The notes below the pieces were generated by a model, which saw only the letters and a program-made list of their open reading frames with translations, made no database searches and was not told the origin of the DNA. Shown here piece by piece: positions 25,514 to 33,061 of a stretch of 43,876 nt of DNA; within the stretch, counting starts at the first letter, position 1, and each line of letters starts with the position of its first letter. This stretch comes from an uncultured Prevotella sp. GTDB taxonomy: Bacteria; Bacteroidota; Bacteroidia; Bacteroidales; Bacteroidaceae. Location: the NCBI GenBank assembly GCA_900540885.1, contig UQHJ01000016.1, positions 1-43,876 of the forward strand, read 5' to 3'. The translations under genes and the position numbers were made by a program.

Positions 25514-27391
25514 TTATGACTCAAAGAACTGTCGCCAATCGTCTTTCTTGCGTGATTGCTTGGCTGGAGTGTAGTCGGCAGACTTCTGGGCATCTTTGCG
25601 CTTTGACTTTTTCTCTTTCTTCCACTGTTGCTTCATGGCGCGAGGGTCGGCCGCTTCGGCAAAGGTGCGGCGTTCACCGCGACGGCGTTCGGGTTTCTCT
25701 GCACGTCGGTTTGAAGCACGACGGCCATTAGGTTGTCCTTCAACACGGTCGGCATGGTCGACTACAACCTTGCGGTCGCCTACTTTGACGCGCTTCATCT
25801 TGCTGAGCACGAGGTCAGCGTCTTCGTTGGGAACTTCGAAGAAGGAGCAATTATTGGTTAAGTCGATGCGGCCGATTTCAACCTTTCCGCCCTTAACGTA
25901 ACGATTGACGAGGTTGATAATCTCGCGTGCATAGAAGTTGTCGCGTTTACCTAAATTGATAAATAAGCGGGTGTAGCCCTCCTCTGCTTGATGTCCCCCT
26001 TCAGCGCCTTTACGACGTTCGCGGCGTGACTTGCGCGTGTCGTCGTCGGTGCCTTTGCGGTCGGCAGGTTGCTCAATGACGGGGGCATCGGCATAGTAGC
26101 GTAGGAAGTGGCCGAACTCACGGCTTACGATGCGCTTGATTAAGTCCTCCTTTGTGAGCCATTCGAGTTTGCGGAAAATTTCGGGCAAGAAGGGGGCTAT
26201 TTCAGTATCGTTTACCTCGATGCGCTCGAGTTCGTCCATTACCTTATAGAGCTGTTTGGTACAAATCTCTTGCGGTTCGGGGAGCGTACCCGCTTCGAAC
26301 TTTTTGCCAATCACCTTTTCGATGATGCGCACCTTGCCCTTTTCGCGTAAGTGAATGATAGAGATGCTGGTGCCTCGCTTACCTGCACGCCCCGTACGGC
26401 CTGAGCGGTGGGTATAGTTTTCAACGTCGTCGGGTAAGCCATAGTTGATAACGTGAGTGAGGTCGTCAACGTCCAAGCCACGTGCTGCCACATCGGTGGC
26501 AATGAGCAGTTGCGTGTGGTGTTGGCGAAACTTTTGCATGGTCAAGTCGCGCTGCGCTTGTGAAAGGTCGCCATGTAGGGCTTCGGCATTATAGCCGTCG
26601 CGAATGAGGTGGTCGGCCACTTCTTGCGTTTCGAGTCGGGTGCGGCAGAATATGATGCCATAGATGCGAGGGTAGTAGTCGACGATGCGTTTAAGGGCTG
26701 CGTATTTATCTTTGGCATGAACGAGGTAATAGATGTGGTTGACATTCTCAGCACCTTCGTTGCGTGAGCCTACTACTATCTCTTTATAATCGTGTAAGTA
26801 ACTCTTGGCGATGCGTTCGATTTCCTTACCCATGGTGGCAGAGAAGAGCAATGTGTTGCGTTCGGCAGGAACGCCTGCTAAAATTTCGTTGATGCTCTCA
26901 GTGAACCCCATATTGAGCATTTCGTCGGCTTCGTCAAGTACGACGTTTTCAACTGCATCGAGTTTGGCCACCCCACGGTTCATGAGGTCGATAAGTCGGC
27001 CTGGCGTGGCTACAATTACTTGTGCTCCCTTTCTGAGTGAGCGAATTTGGCTTTCAATGCTTGAACCACCATAGACGGCCAGTACATGGAGATCGTCAAT
27101 ATAGCGAGCATATTCCTTTAGGTCGCCAGCAATTTGTAGACAGAGTTCGCGTGTAGGGCTGAGAATGACAGCTTGTGTGCGGCGGTCGTTAGGGTTAACC
27201 TTTTGTAATACAGGTAGGCCGAAAGCTGCAGTCTTGCCCGTACCAGTCTGTGCTAAGGCTATGACATCGTTGCCTACGCCTAAAAGGTAGGGGATAACTT
27301 CTTCTTGCACGGGCATGGGGTGTTCGTAGCCCATTTCACTAATGGCGCGACGTATTTCGGCCGACACGCCTAACTCTTCAAATGTTTTCAA
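25514..27391 (-). CDS. DEAD-box ATP-dependent RNA helicase (DeaD/CsdA type)
   Basis: 625 residues. Q motif region FEELGVSAEIRRAISEMGYE; motif I AQTGTGKT (47-54); PTREL; TPGRLIDL; motif II DEAD (153-156); motif III SAT (184-186); IIFCRTR; VAARGLDV; motif VI HRSGRTGRAG. After the helicase core comes a charged linker, then a DbpA-like RNA-binding domain (YTRLFINLGKRDNFYAREII, NCSFFEVPNEDADLVLSKM) and a long basic tail rich in R/K (RRGERRTF, KKEKKSKRKD). This order is typical of Bacteroidetes DeaD-like helicases acting in ribosome assembly and cold adaptation. A -7 element TAACTTTG lies at plus coordinates 27465-27472, giving a leader of about 65 nt. Confidence 0.93.
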   Translation of the reverse strand: MKTFEELGVSAEIRRAISEMGYEHPMPVQEEVIPYLLGVGNDVIALAQTGTGKTAAFGLPVLQKVNPNDRRTQAVILSPTRELCLQIAGDLKEYARYIDDLHVLAVYGGSSIESQIRSLRKGAQVIVATPGRLIDLMNRGVAKLDAVENVVLDEADEMLNMGFTESINEILAGVPAERNTLLFSATMGKEIERIAKSYLHDYKEIVVGSRNEGAENVNHIYYLVHAKDKYAALKRIVDYYPRIYGIIFCRTRLETQEVADHLIRDGYNAEALHGDLSQAQRDLTMQKFRQHHTQLLIATDVAARGLDVDDLTHVINYGLPDDVENYTHRSGRTGRAGKRGTSISIIHLREKGKVRIIEKVIGKKFEAGTLPEPQEICTKQLYKVMDELERIEVNDTEIAPFLPEIFRKLEWLTKEDLIKRIVSREFGHFLRYYADAPVIEQPADRKGTDDDTRKSRRERRKGAEGGHQAEEGYTRLFINLGKRDNFYAREIINLVNRYVKGGKVEIGRIDLTNNCSFFEVPNEDADLVLSKMKRVKVGDRKVVVDHADRVEGQPNGRRASNRRAEKPERRRGERRTFAEAADPRAMKQQWKKEKKSKRKDAQKSADYTPAKQSRKKDDWRQFFES

Positions 27392-27464
27392 TGTATGTAA
27401 TTTTTAATGACAACACTCACGAAGGAATAACTGCTGCCACATGATTTTCAAAACGTTTAGGCTA

Positions 27465-27472
27465 CAAAGTTA
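27465..27472 (-). promoter_or_regulatory. -7 element TAACTTTG for the DEAD-box helicase gene
   Basis: Plus-strand CAAAGTTA is the complement of TAnnTTTG, directed toward the helicase start at 27391. No good TTTG -33 partner was seen. The gap 27392-27697 also holds two short words of the ATTAACGAAA type from the AT-rich repeat family (27511-27540) and the gltX promoter, and nothing else I can identify. Confidence 0.5.
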
Positions 27473-27650
27473 CGCATTTTCGCTGCATTATTCTATTATT
27501 CATCTCTATGAATGAACATTAACGAAATATTTAACGAAAAAATATGGCTCCATAACAACGGTTTATCAAACACAACCATTGTTCCACGTCCTTTCCCAAC
27601 GAAAAGGGATTTTTGAAAGCGTCAATTGCCCATAATTAAGCATAAACCAC

Positions 27651-27658
27651 TAACTTTG
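27651..27658 (+). promoter_or_regulatory. -7 element TAACTTTG for gltX
   Basis: TAACTTTG with a TTG at 27626-27628 (22 bp upstream) fits the Bacteroidetes promoter pattern. The predicted start near 27665 leaves a leader of about 33 nt before the ATG at 27698. Confidence 0.55.
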
Positions 27659-27697
27659 CACGTATACATAATAACAAATCATCAAGAATAGAAAAGT

Positions 27698-29212
27698 ATG
27701 TCTGAAAGAAAAGTACGCGTGCGCTTCGCACCAAGCCCCACAGGGCCTCTTCATATTGGTGGTGTACGCACTGCCCTTTATAACTACCTCTTTGCACGCC
27801 AACACGGCGGCGACATGGTATTCCGCATTGAAGACACGGACTCTAACCGTTTCGTACCCGGTGCTGAGGACTACATCATTGAGTCATTTAAGTGGTTGGG
27901 TATTGAGTTTGACGAAGGTGTAAGTTTCGGTGGCGACCACGGTCCTTACCGTCAGAGCGAACGTCGCGACATCTATCGTAAGTACGTAAAGCAACTACTC
28001 GATGCTGGCAAGGCTTACATCGCTTTCGATACGCCTGAGGAACTCACCGCTAAGCGCGAAGCCGTACAAAACTTCCAGTACGACGCCCACACACGCCTTG
28101 AGATGCGCAACTCTCTCACGTTGGGCGAAGAGGAGACACAGCGCCTCATCGAAGCGGGCGAACAATACGTCGTACGCTTTAAGGTAGAACCTGGCGAAGA
28201 GGTACACGTAAAGGACATCATTCGTGGCGACGTACGCATCATGAGCGACATTCTCGACGACAAGGTGCTCTATAAGTCAGCCGACGACCTCCCCACCTAC
28301 CACCTCGCCAACATCGTTGACGACCACTTGATGGAGATTAGTCACGTCATTCGTGGCGAAGAATGGTTGCCCTCTGCTCCTCTCCACGTGTTGCTTTATC
28401 GCGCCTTTGGTTGGGAAGACACCATGCCTGAGTTTGCCCACCTCCCCTTATTGCTCAAGCCAGACGGCAAAGGCAAACTCTCTAAGCGCGACGGCGACCG
28501 CCTCGGTTTCCCCGTATTTCCCTTGGAATGGCACGATCCCAAGTCTGGCGATGTCTCTTCGGGCTATCGCGAGAGCGGCTACTTGCCTCAGGCTGTTATC
28601 AACTTCTTGGCTCTCTTGGGCTGGAATCCTGGTACGGATCAAGAAATCCTCTCTATGCAAGAACTCATCGAGCAGTTCGACCTCTCAAAGTGCTCTAAGA
28701 GCGGTGCAAAGTTTGACTACATCAAGGGGCAATGGTTCAACCGTGAATATATCATCAATACGCCCGATGCCGAACTTGCTCCTGCTTTTGACAAGATACT
28801 CAAAGAGAATGGCATCAACCAACCCATCGAACGCGTTGAAGCCGTAGTGGGTATGATGAAGATGAAGAAGATTAACTTTATCAAAGAGCTTTGGCCCTTG
28901 TGCGACTTCTTCTTCATTGCTCCCTCTTATTCTAAGGAAGACAAGTTTACACGTAAGAATTGGAAGGAGAACACGGCAGCTGAGATGACGGAACTTCTCC
29001 ACCTGCTCGAAGGCCTTGACGACTTCTCTATCGAGAGCCAAAAGGCGGCCATTGACGCTTGGGCTGCAGAAACGGGTTGCAAACCTTGGAACCCTTGGCG
29101 CGTTTGCCTCGTCGGCACAGGTAAAGGCCCTGATATGTACGAACTCGCTGCCTTCTTGGGCAAGGACGAAACGATTGCACGCATGAAGCGCGCGCTTGAA
29201 ACATTAATTTGA
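27698..29212 (+). CDS. gltX: Glutamyl-tRNA synthetase
   Basis: 504 residues, normal length for the family. The class I signature PSPTGPLHIGG near residue 12 (HIGH variant HIGG) is followed by RIEDTDSNRFVPGAEDYI. The KMSKS equivalent KLSKRDGDRLG lies near residue 260, and the anticodon-binding C-terminal half ends WRVCLVGTGKGPDMYELAAF. It attaches glutamate to tRNA(Glu) in the cytoplasm. It has its own promoter, and its stop is followed after 10 bp by a 221-bp inverted repeat that separates it from the glycosyltransferase genes. No deviations in motifs were noted. Confidence 0.96.
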   Translation: MSERKVRVRFAPSPTGPLHIGGVRTALYNYLFARQHGGDMVFRIEDTDSNRFVPGAEDYIIESFKWLGIEFDEGVSFGGDHGPYRQSERRDIYRKYVKQLLDAGKAYIAFDTPEELTAKREAVQNFQYDAHTRLEMRNSLTLGEEETQRLIEAGEQYVVRFKVEPGEEVHVKDIIRGDVRIMSDILDDKVLYKSADDLPTYHLANIVDDHLMEISHVIRGEEWLPSAPLHVLLYRAFGWEDTMPEFAHLPLLLKPDGKGKLSKRDGDRLGFPVFPLEWHDPKSGDVSSGYRESGYLPQAVINFLALLGWNPGTDQEILSMQELIEQFDLSKCSKSGAKFDYIKGQWFNREYIINTPDAELAPAFDKILKENGINQPIERVEAVVGMMKMKKINFIKELWPLCDFFFIAPSYSKEDKFTRKNWKENTAAEMTELLHLLEGLDDFSIESQKAAIDAWAAETGCKPWNPWRVCLVGTGKGPDMYELAAFLGKDETIARMKRALETLI

Positions 29213-29222
29213 CGGAAAAATA

Positions 29223-29443
29223 GGGAACGTTAATACATTAATGATGGCGCATTTCGCGCGCCTGGTTTTAAACATTAATGTTTCATTAATCTTTCCATTA
29301 ATCTTATTTGATACGTTAAAATGTAATGGATTGAATAAGATTAACGGAAAGATTAATGAATAAGATTAATGGTCGATTAATGAAACATTAATGTTTAAAA
29401 TCAGACGCGCGAAGCGCGCCATAATTAATGTCTTAGCGTTCCC
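29223..29443. repeat. 221-bp inverted repeat, GCGCGAAGCGCGC family
   Basis: Arms of about 70 bp start GGGAACGTTAATACATTAAT and end with the complement GCGTTCCC. They include TTTTAAACATTAATGTTTCA and a GCGC...CGCGCGCC block. Here the GC-rich palindrome lies in the outer part of the arms. The centre is AT-rich with GATTAATG/CATTAATC words. It fills the gap between gltX and the next gene (29213-29470). Confidence 0.85.
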
Positions 29444-29470
29444 CGTTTTGTTGGCCATTAACGTTATACC

Positions 29471-30742
29471 ATGAAAATTCTCCACGTCAACACCTCCGAC
29501 ACCGTAGGCGGAGCCGCCATTGCCGCTTTGCGATTGGTACAAGCTGAGCGCGCCTTAGGACACGACGCTCAGTTGCTCTGTCGCGACCACACGTTGCCCG
29601 ATGATACGGAAGGCGTACTACCACTACGCACTACCCTGTGGCAACGCAGTTTGAAAGCCGTAGAGCGTATACTCATTATTGTGCAAAACGGACTTTCGAT
29701 GCACAACCTGTGGCGCATCGACACGGCACAGTTGGGTATCGACATCACGCGACTCAAAGCCTTCAAAGAGGCTGATATCATTCACCTACATTGGGTGAAC
29801 CAAGGCATGCTCTCGCTGCGCGACATAGAACGCATACTGCGTAGCGGCAAACGCGTGGTATGGACACTACACGATATGTGGCCCTTCACGGGGGTATGTC
29901 ACCACGCTGCCCAATGTGAGCGGTGGAAGAGCGGCGAAGGGTGCGGCAAATGCCCTTTACTCAAACGCCCCAAAGCGGTAGACATGAGTGCGCGCACCTA
30001 TCGACGCAAACTGAAAGCCTATCGTGCTGGACACTTCACGGCCGTAGGTTGCAGTCGTTGGTTGGCAGGTTTGGCCGCAGAGTCGCCCTTGTTTGAAGGA
30101 CAGCGTGTGGTGAGCATTGCCAACGTGATAGATACGGACTTTTACCAACCTACCTTTGCCGAAGGACAACCCTCGCAGGCCAAAGTGCGCCAAGCGTTAG
30201 GCATCAACGCTGAAGAACGTGTGTTGCTATTCATTGCACGCGACGTGGCCGACCCTAACAAGGGCATCAGTTTCTTAATCGAAGCACTGCAAGCCATAGC
30301 CACCCAACAACCCGAATTGGCCGAACATATTACTCTACTCCTTGTAGGACTCAATAGTGAACGTTATGCTACGGCCTTGCCCTCTCCCGTTAAAGGGCGT
30401 GCTGTCAACTATTGCAGCGACGAGGGCCAACTGCGCCAACTCTATCAAGCGGCCGACCTCTTGGTCATGCCCACCTTAATGGACAACCTTCCCAACACCA
30501 TTGCTGAAGCCTCAGCCTGCGGTCTGCCCACCATAGCCTTTGGCGTAGGAGGCGTGCCTCAAATGGTCGAAACGGGCGTTAATGGCTACCTTGCGCAGCC
30601 TGAGCAGGCCGCAGACTTTGCACAAGGTATCATACGTTGCCTTTGCTCCGACAGTCTGCAAGCTATGGCACGCAACGCACGCACCATAGCTATCAAGAAT
30701 TACTCGCCACGCAGTGTGGCGGAGGCATATTTGAACTTATAA
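29471..30742 (+). CDS. Glycosyltransferase family 4 (GT-B)
   Basis: 423 residues. The N-terminal Rossmann start MKILHVNTSDTVGGAAIAAL is typical of GT4 enzymes, followed by DIIHLHWVNQGMLSLRDIER and VVWTLHDMWPFTGVCHHA. The C-terminal donor domain has LLFIARDVADPNKGISFLIE and the characteristic loop MDNLPNTIAEASACGLPTIA, then FGVGGVPQMVETGVNGYLA. A small Cys cluster (CHHAAQC, CGKCPLL, residues about 142-162) occurs in this subfamily. It likely adds a sugar to a lipid-linked surface glycan in the cytoplasm. It is co-directional with a GT2 gene 24 bp downstream and with recX, forming an operon; the donor is unknown. Confidence 0.9.
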   Translation: MKILHVNTSDTVGGAAIAALRLVQAERALGHDAQLLCRDHTLPDDTEGVLPLRTTLWQRSLKAVERILIIVQNGLSMHNLWRIDTAQLGIDITRLKAFKEADIIHLHWVNQGMLSLRDIERILRSGKRVVWTLHDMWPFTGVCHHAAQCERWKSGEGCGKCPLLKRPKAVDMSARTYRRKLKAYRAGHFTAVGCSRWLAGLAAESPLFEGQRVVSIANVIDTDFYQPTFAEGQPSQAKVRQALGINAEERVLLFIARDVADPNKGISFLIEALQAIATQQPELAEHITLLLVGLNSERYATALPSPVKGRAVNYCSDEGQLRQLYQAADLLVMPTLMDNLPNTIAEASACGLPTIAFGVGGVPQMVETGVNGYLAQPEQAADFAQGIIRCLCSDSLQAMARNARTIAIKNYSPRSVAEAYLNL

Positions 30743-30766
30743 TTTTTGAGTTAACCCGAAAAAGAA

Positions 30767-31540
30767 ATGATTAAAATCACCATAGCCACCGTCACTTACA
30801 ATGCGGCAGCACTCATTGAGCGCACCATACGCAGTGTGGAGGAACAAACCTACGTAGCCGTTGAGCACCTCATTGTCGACGGCAACTCACGCGATAATAC
30901 GCTTGAGATTGTTCATCACTACCAAGAGCGCAATAGTCGCGCTCGCATTCGCCACGAAATCGTATGTCGCAGCGAACCTGATGAGGGGCTCTACGATGCC
31001 ATGAACAAGGCTATCGACATGGCTACGGGACACTACATTCTCTTCCTCAACGCTGGCGATACACTGCCTGAAACGGACACACTAACACGCGTGGCAGAAG
31101 TAGCTCGTACGATTAAAGAAAAGCAAGGCACACTGCCTGCTGTATTGTATGGCGACACCGACCTCGTTGACGCTAAGGGAAACCGCATTGGGCCGCGCCG
31201 TCTGCGGCCGCCTCATACGCTGACGTGGCAATCGTTTAAGAATGGTATGTTGGTGTGTCACCAAGCTTTCTTTGCCAATACGACAGTGGCGCGCCTTCAC
31301 CACTACGACCGCCGTTACCGCTTCTCAGCTGACTTTGACTGGTGCATTCGCATTATGAAGTATGCCGAGCAGCACCACCTCTTGTTGGTCAACCTCCACC
31401 GCGTTACGGCCAACTATCTCAACGAAGGACTCACCACGCGCAACCACAACGCTTCCCTCTTTGAGCGCTTCCGCATCATGGTGCGCCACTACGGACTCAT
31501 CACTACTATTGTTAAACACGCTCAATTTCTGATGCGATGA
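30767..31540 (+). CDS. Glycosyltransferase family 2 (WcaA-like)
   Basis: 257 residues. The GT-A opening is IKITIATVTYNAAALIERTI, then LIVDGNSRDNTLEIV (nucleotide-binding Asp), followed by EPDEGLYDAMNKAIDMATGH and the substrate-site region YILFLNAGDTL. The later VYGDTDLVDAKG-type segment reads LYGDTDLVDAKGN. This is a common family for colanic-acid, LPS and capsule glycosyltransferases. It has no N-terminal signal; the C-terminal 50 residues are basic and may associate with the membrane. It overlaps recX by 4 bp (ATGA), so the two are translationally coupled. Confidence 0.9.
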   Translation: MIKITIATVTYNAAALIERTIRSVEEQTYVAVEHLIVDGNSRDNTLEIVHHYQERNSRARIRHEIVCRSEPDEGLYDAMNKAIDMATGHYILFLNAGDTLPETDTLTRVAEVARTIKEKQGTLPAVLYGDTDLVDAKGNRIGPRRLRPPHTLTWQSFKNGMLVCHQAFFANTTVARLHHYDRRYRFSADFDWCIRIMKYAEQHHLLLVNLHRVTANYLNEGLTTRNHNASLFERFRIMVRHYGLITTIVKHAQFLMR

Positions 31541-31992
31541 AGCCTTCTCCTTACAATTACGCCGCAGCCTTGTGCGCTCGACGTGAATATTGTGCGGCTG
31601 ACATCGCACAGTTGCTTTATCGTCATCAGGTTGAAGCGGATGAGATTGAAGCCGTCGTTCAGCGGCTCATCGACGAACGATTTATCGATCACGAACGTTA
31701 CGTATGTGCCTTTGTAAACGACAAATTTCGCTTTGCTCACTGGGGACGCATCAAGATACGTTATGCGTTGCGTCAAAAGGACATAGACGACAATTTGATT
31801 AATCGTGCCTTTGACAAGATGATACGTGAGGAGGACTACGAACAGGCCGTAAAGGACTTTATTAATGCACGTCTCAAGACTACCCATGGCCGCACGCCCT
31901 ACGAAGTGCGCCAGAAGGTGATGCGTGCTGCCCTCAGCCGCGGCTACGAAATGAACTATCTACACGATATTGATATAGAGGACGTGGATTGA
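31537..31992 (+). CDS. recX: RecX family regulatory protein
   Basis: 151 residues, within the usual 150-170 range. Three-helix repeat modules are visible: YAAALCARREYCAADIAQLL, VVQRLIDERFIDHERYVCAF, GRIKIRYALRQKDIDDNLIN, ending in GRTPYEVRQKVMRAALSRGY. RecX binds RecA filaments and modulates recombination and the SOS response in the cytoplasm. The start overlaps the end of the GT2 gene by ATGA. Having recX as the last gene of a glycosyltransferase operon is not its usual company, and no recA lies nearby. The family call rests on overall pattern and length. Confidence 0.8.
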   Translation: MKPSPYNYAAALCARREYCAADIAQLLYRHQVEADEIEAVVQRLIDERFIDHERYVCAFVNDKFRFAHWGRIKIRYALRQKDIDDNLINRAFDKMIREEDYEQAVKDFINARLKTTHGRTPYEVRQKVMRAALSRGYEMNYLHDIDIEDVD

Positions 31993-32124
31993 GTAGCAAT
32001 AGCACTACCAATCATATACCTTATTTTGCTAAATATATATTACAGACTATACAGATTGTATTAAAAAAATCTTATTAACAAGCAAAAAGTTGGTCACTAC
32101 TCTTGCATCTTTCGCAGAAGTCCG

Positions 32125-32132
32125 TACCTTTG
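32125..32132 (+). promoter_or_regulatory. -7 element TACCTTTG of small RNA candidate
   Basis: TACCTTTG with TTG at 32104-32106 (18 bp spacing) gives a complete Bacteroidetes promoter in a gap without genes. It continues CATCG as at the promoter of the 24665-24742 candidate. Confidence 0.6.
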
Positions 32133-32138
32133 CATCGT

Positions 32139-32201
32139 GTTTTTCATAGTATTAGATTTAAGGTTAACAAGGTTGGGATACAGTGGTATCCCATTTTTTT
32201 T
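32139..32201 (+). ncRNA. Candidate small RNA, promoter-to-terminator unit
   Basis: After the promoter comes an unstructured stretch (TTTTTCATAGTATTAGATTT, then AAGGTTAACAAGG). A 7-bp hairpin GGGATAC-AGTG-GTATCCC (32175-32192) and a run of eight T (32194-32201) follow, so it is a short unit of about 63 nt with a classical intrinsic terminator. From memory, this leader wording recurs in Bacteroidales genomes. It may belong to a described Bacteroidales RNA motif such as Bacteroidales-1, but I cannot confirm that. It does not contain a convincing ORF. Confidence 0.6.
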
Positions 32202-32261
32202 GCTCATACGTCACATAACGCGTGTTGAAGCACGTTGTTACGTGAGCTATATATCATTACA

Positions 32262-32309
32262 AAGCGAGCTGCCAATAGTCAAACTATTGACAGCTCGCTT
32301 ACTTTTTTT
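32262..32309 (+). terminator. Strong hairpin plus T-run between small RNA and upp
   Basis: AAGCGAGCTG pairs with CAGCTCGCTT, continuing inward with CAATAG/CTATTG, and is followed by ACTTTTTTT. The T-run favours the plus strand. It also lies just past the stop of the convergent upp gene. The gap 31993-32323 holds only the small RNA unit and this hairpin. Confidence 0.7.
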
Positions 32310-32323
32310 AAAAAAAATGCGGA

Positions 32324-32977
32324 TTACAACTTCGGACCGAATGAGAGGTCACCAGCGTCGCCCAGGCCAGGAACGATATAGGCTTGATCATTTAGAATGG
32401 GGTCGATAGCGGCCACCCAAAGCGTTACATCGTCGTCGGGGAAGACGCGGCACAAGTGGTCAATGCCCTCTTGTGCAGCTATAACACAACAGATGTGGAG
32501 CTTAGCGGGCGTTCCGTGGCTCAGAAAAGCCTTGTACGAAAGTTCTAATGAACCACCTGTAGCCAACATGGGGTCAACCATAAGGAAGGTGCAACCATCG
32601 AGCTGAGGTGCTGCGATGTAGTCTACGTGGATTTGAATGTCTTCCTTACGTCCTTCGTCGCGATGTGCAGCGACAAAGGCTGAGTCGGCTTGGTCGAACG
32701 TGTCAAGAAAACCTTCGTGGAAGGCTACGCCTGCACGCAACACGGTGCCCACCACGATGCGGTCGTCATACGTGGGCACTTCTTTGGTACCAAGGGGGGT
32801 TGTAATGGTCTTTTCAGAATAATCGAGGGTACGACTTACCTCGTAAGCAATAGCGCGAGCTACGCGTTGCATATTGCGGCGAAACAAGGTACGATTGGTC
32901 TGTACGTCAACGTCGCGCAACTGCGCCATATAGGAGTTGAGTACTGAACTACGTTCGCCTAAATTGATAACTTTCAT
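32324..32977 (-). CDS. upp: Uracil phosphoribosyltransferase
   Basis: 217 residues. The N-terminus (LGERSSVLNSYMAQLRDVDV) and TPLGTKEVPTYDDRIVVGTV, then LRAGVAFHEGFLDTFDQA, are characteristic. The PRPP-binding loop is MVDPMLATGGSLELSYKAF, and the C-terminus has YIVPGLGDAGDLSFG, the conserved uracil-site ending. It converts uracil and PRPP to UMP in pyrimidine salvage (cytoplasm). It is monocistronic, with the next upstream gene (the sialidase) beginning far away on the same strand and a repeat array in between. No promoter with a clear -7 element was seen upstream. Confidence 0.95.
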   Translation of the reverse strand: MKVINLGERSSVLNSYMAQLRDVDVQTNRTLFRRNMQRVARAIAYEVSRTLDYSEKTITTPLGTKEVPTYDDRIVVGTVLRAGVAFHEGFLDTFDQADSAFVAAHRDEGRKEDIQIHVDYIAAPQLDGCTFLMVDPMLATGGSLELSYKAFLSHGTPAKLHICCVIAAQEGIDHLCRVFPDDDVTLWVAAIDPILNDQAYIVPGLGDAGDLSFGPKL

Positions 32978-33018
32978 GATGTATCTTTGTTATTTTATAA
33001 AAATGAGTTTACAAGTCC

Positions 33019-33051
33019 AATAAACTTATTAAACTCATAAACTCATTAAAC
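33019..33051. repeat. Words ATAAACTTATTAAACTC / ATAAACTCATTAAACT
   Basis: Two adjacent copies of a 16-17 bp word occur in the 84-bp gap between the sialidase stop and upp. They match the array at 23414-23450. The copies form no strong hairpin here. Confidence 0.6.
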
Positions 33052-33061
33052 TATTCTTCAA

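Noticed and set aside
32137..32409. Plus-strand frame covering the small RNA and the upp end
   Set aside because: It runs through a terminator hairpin and antisense to upp, with no recognisable protein features.
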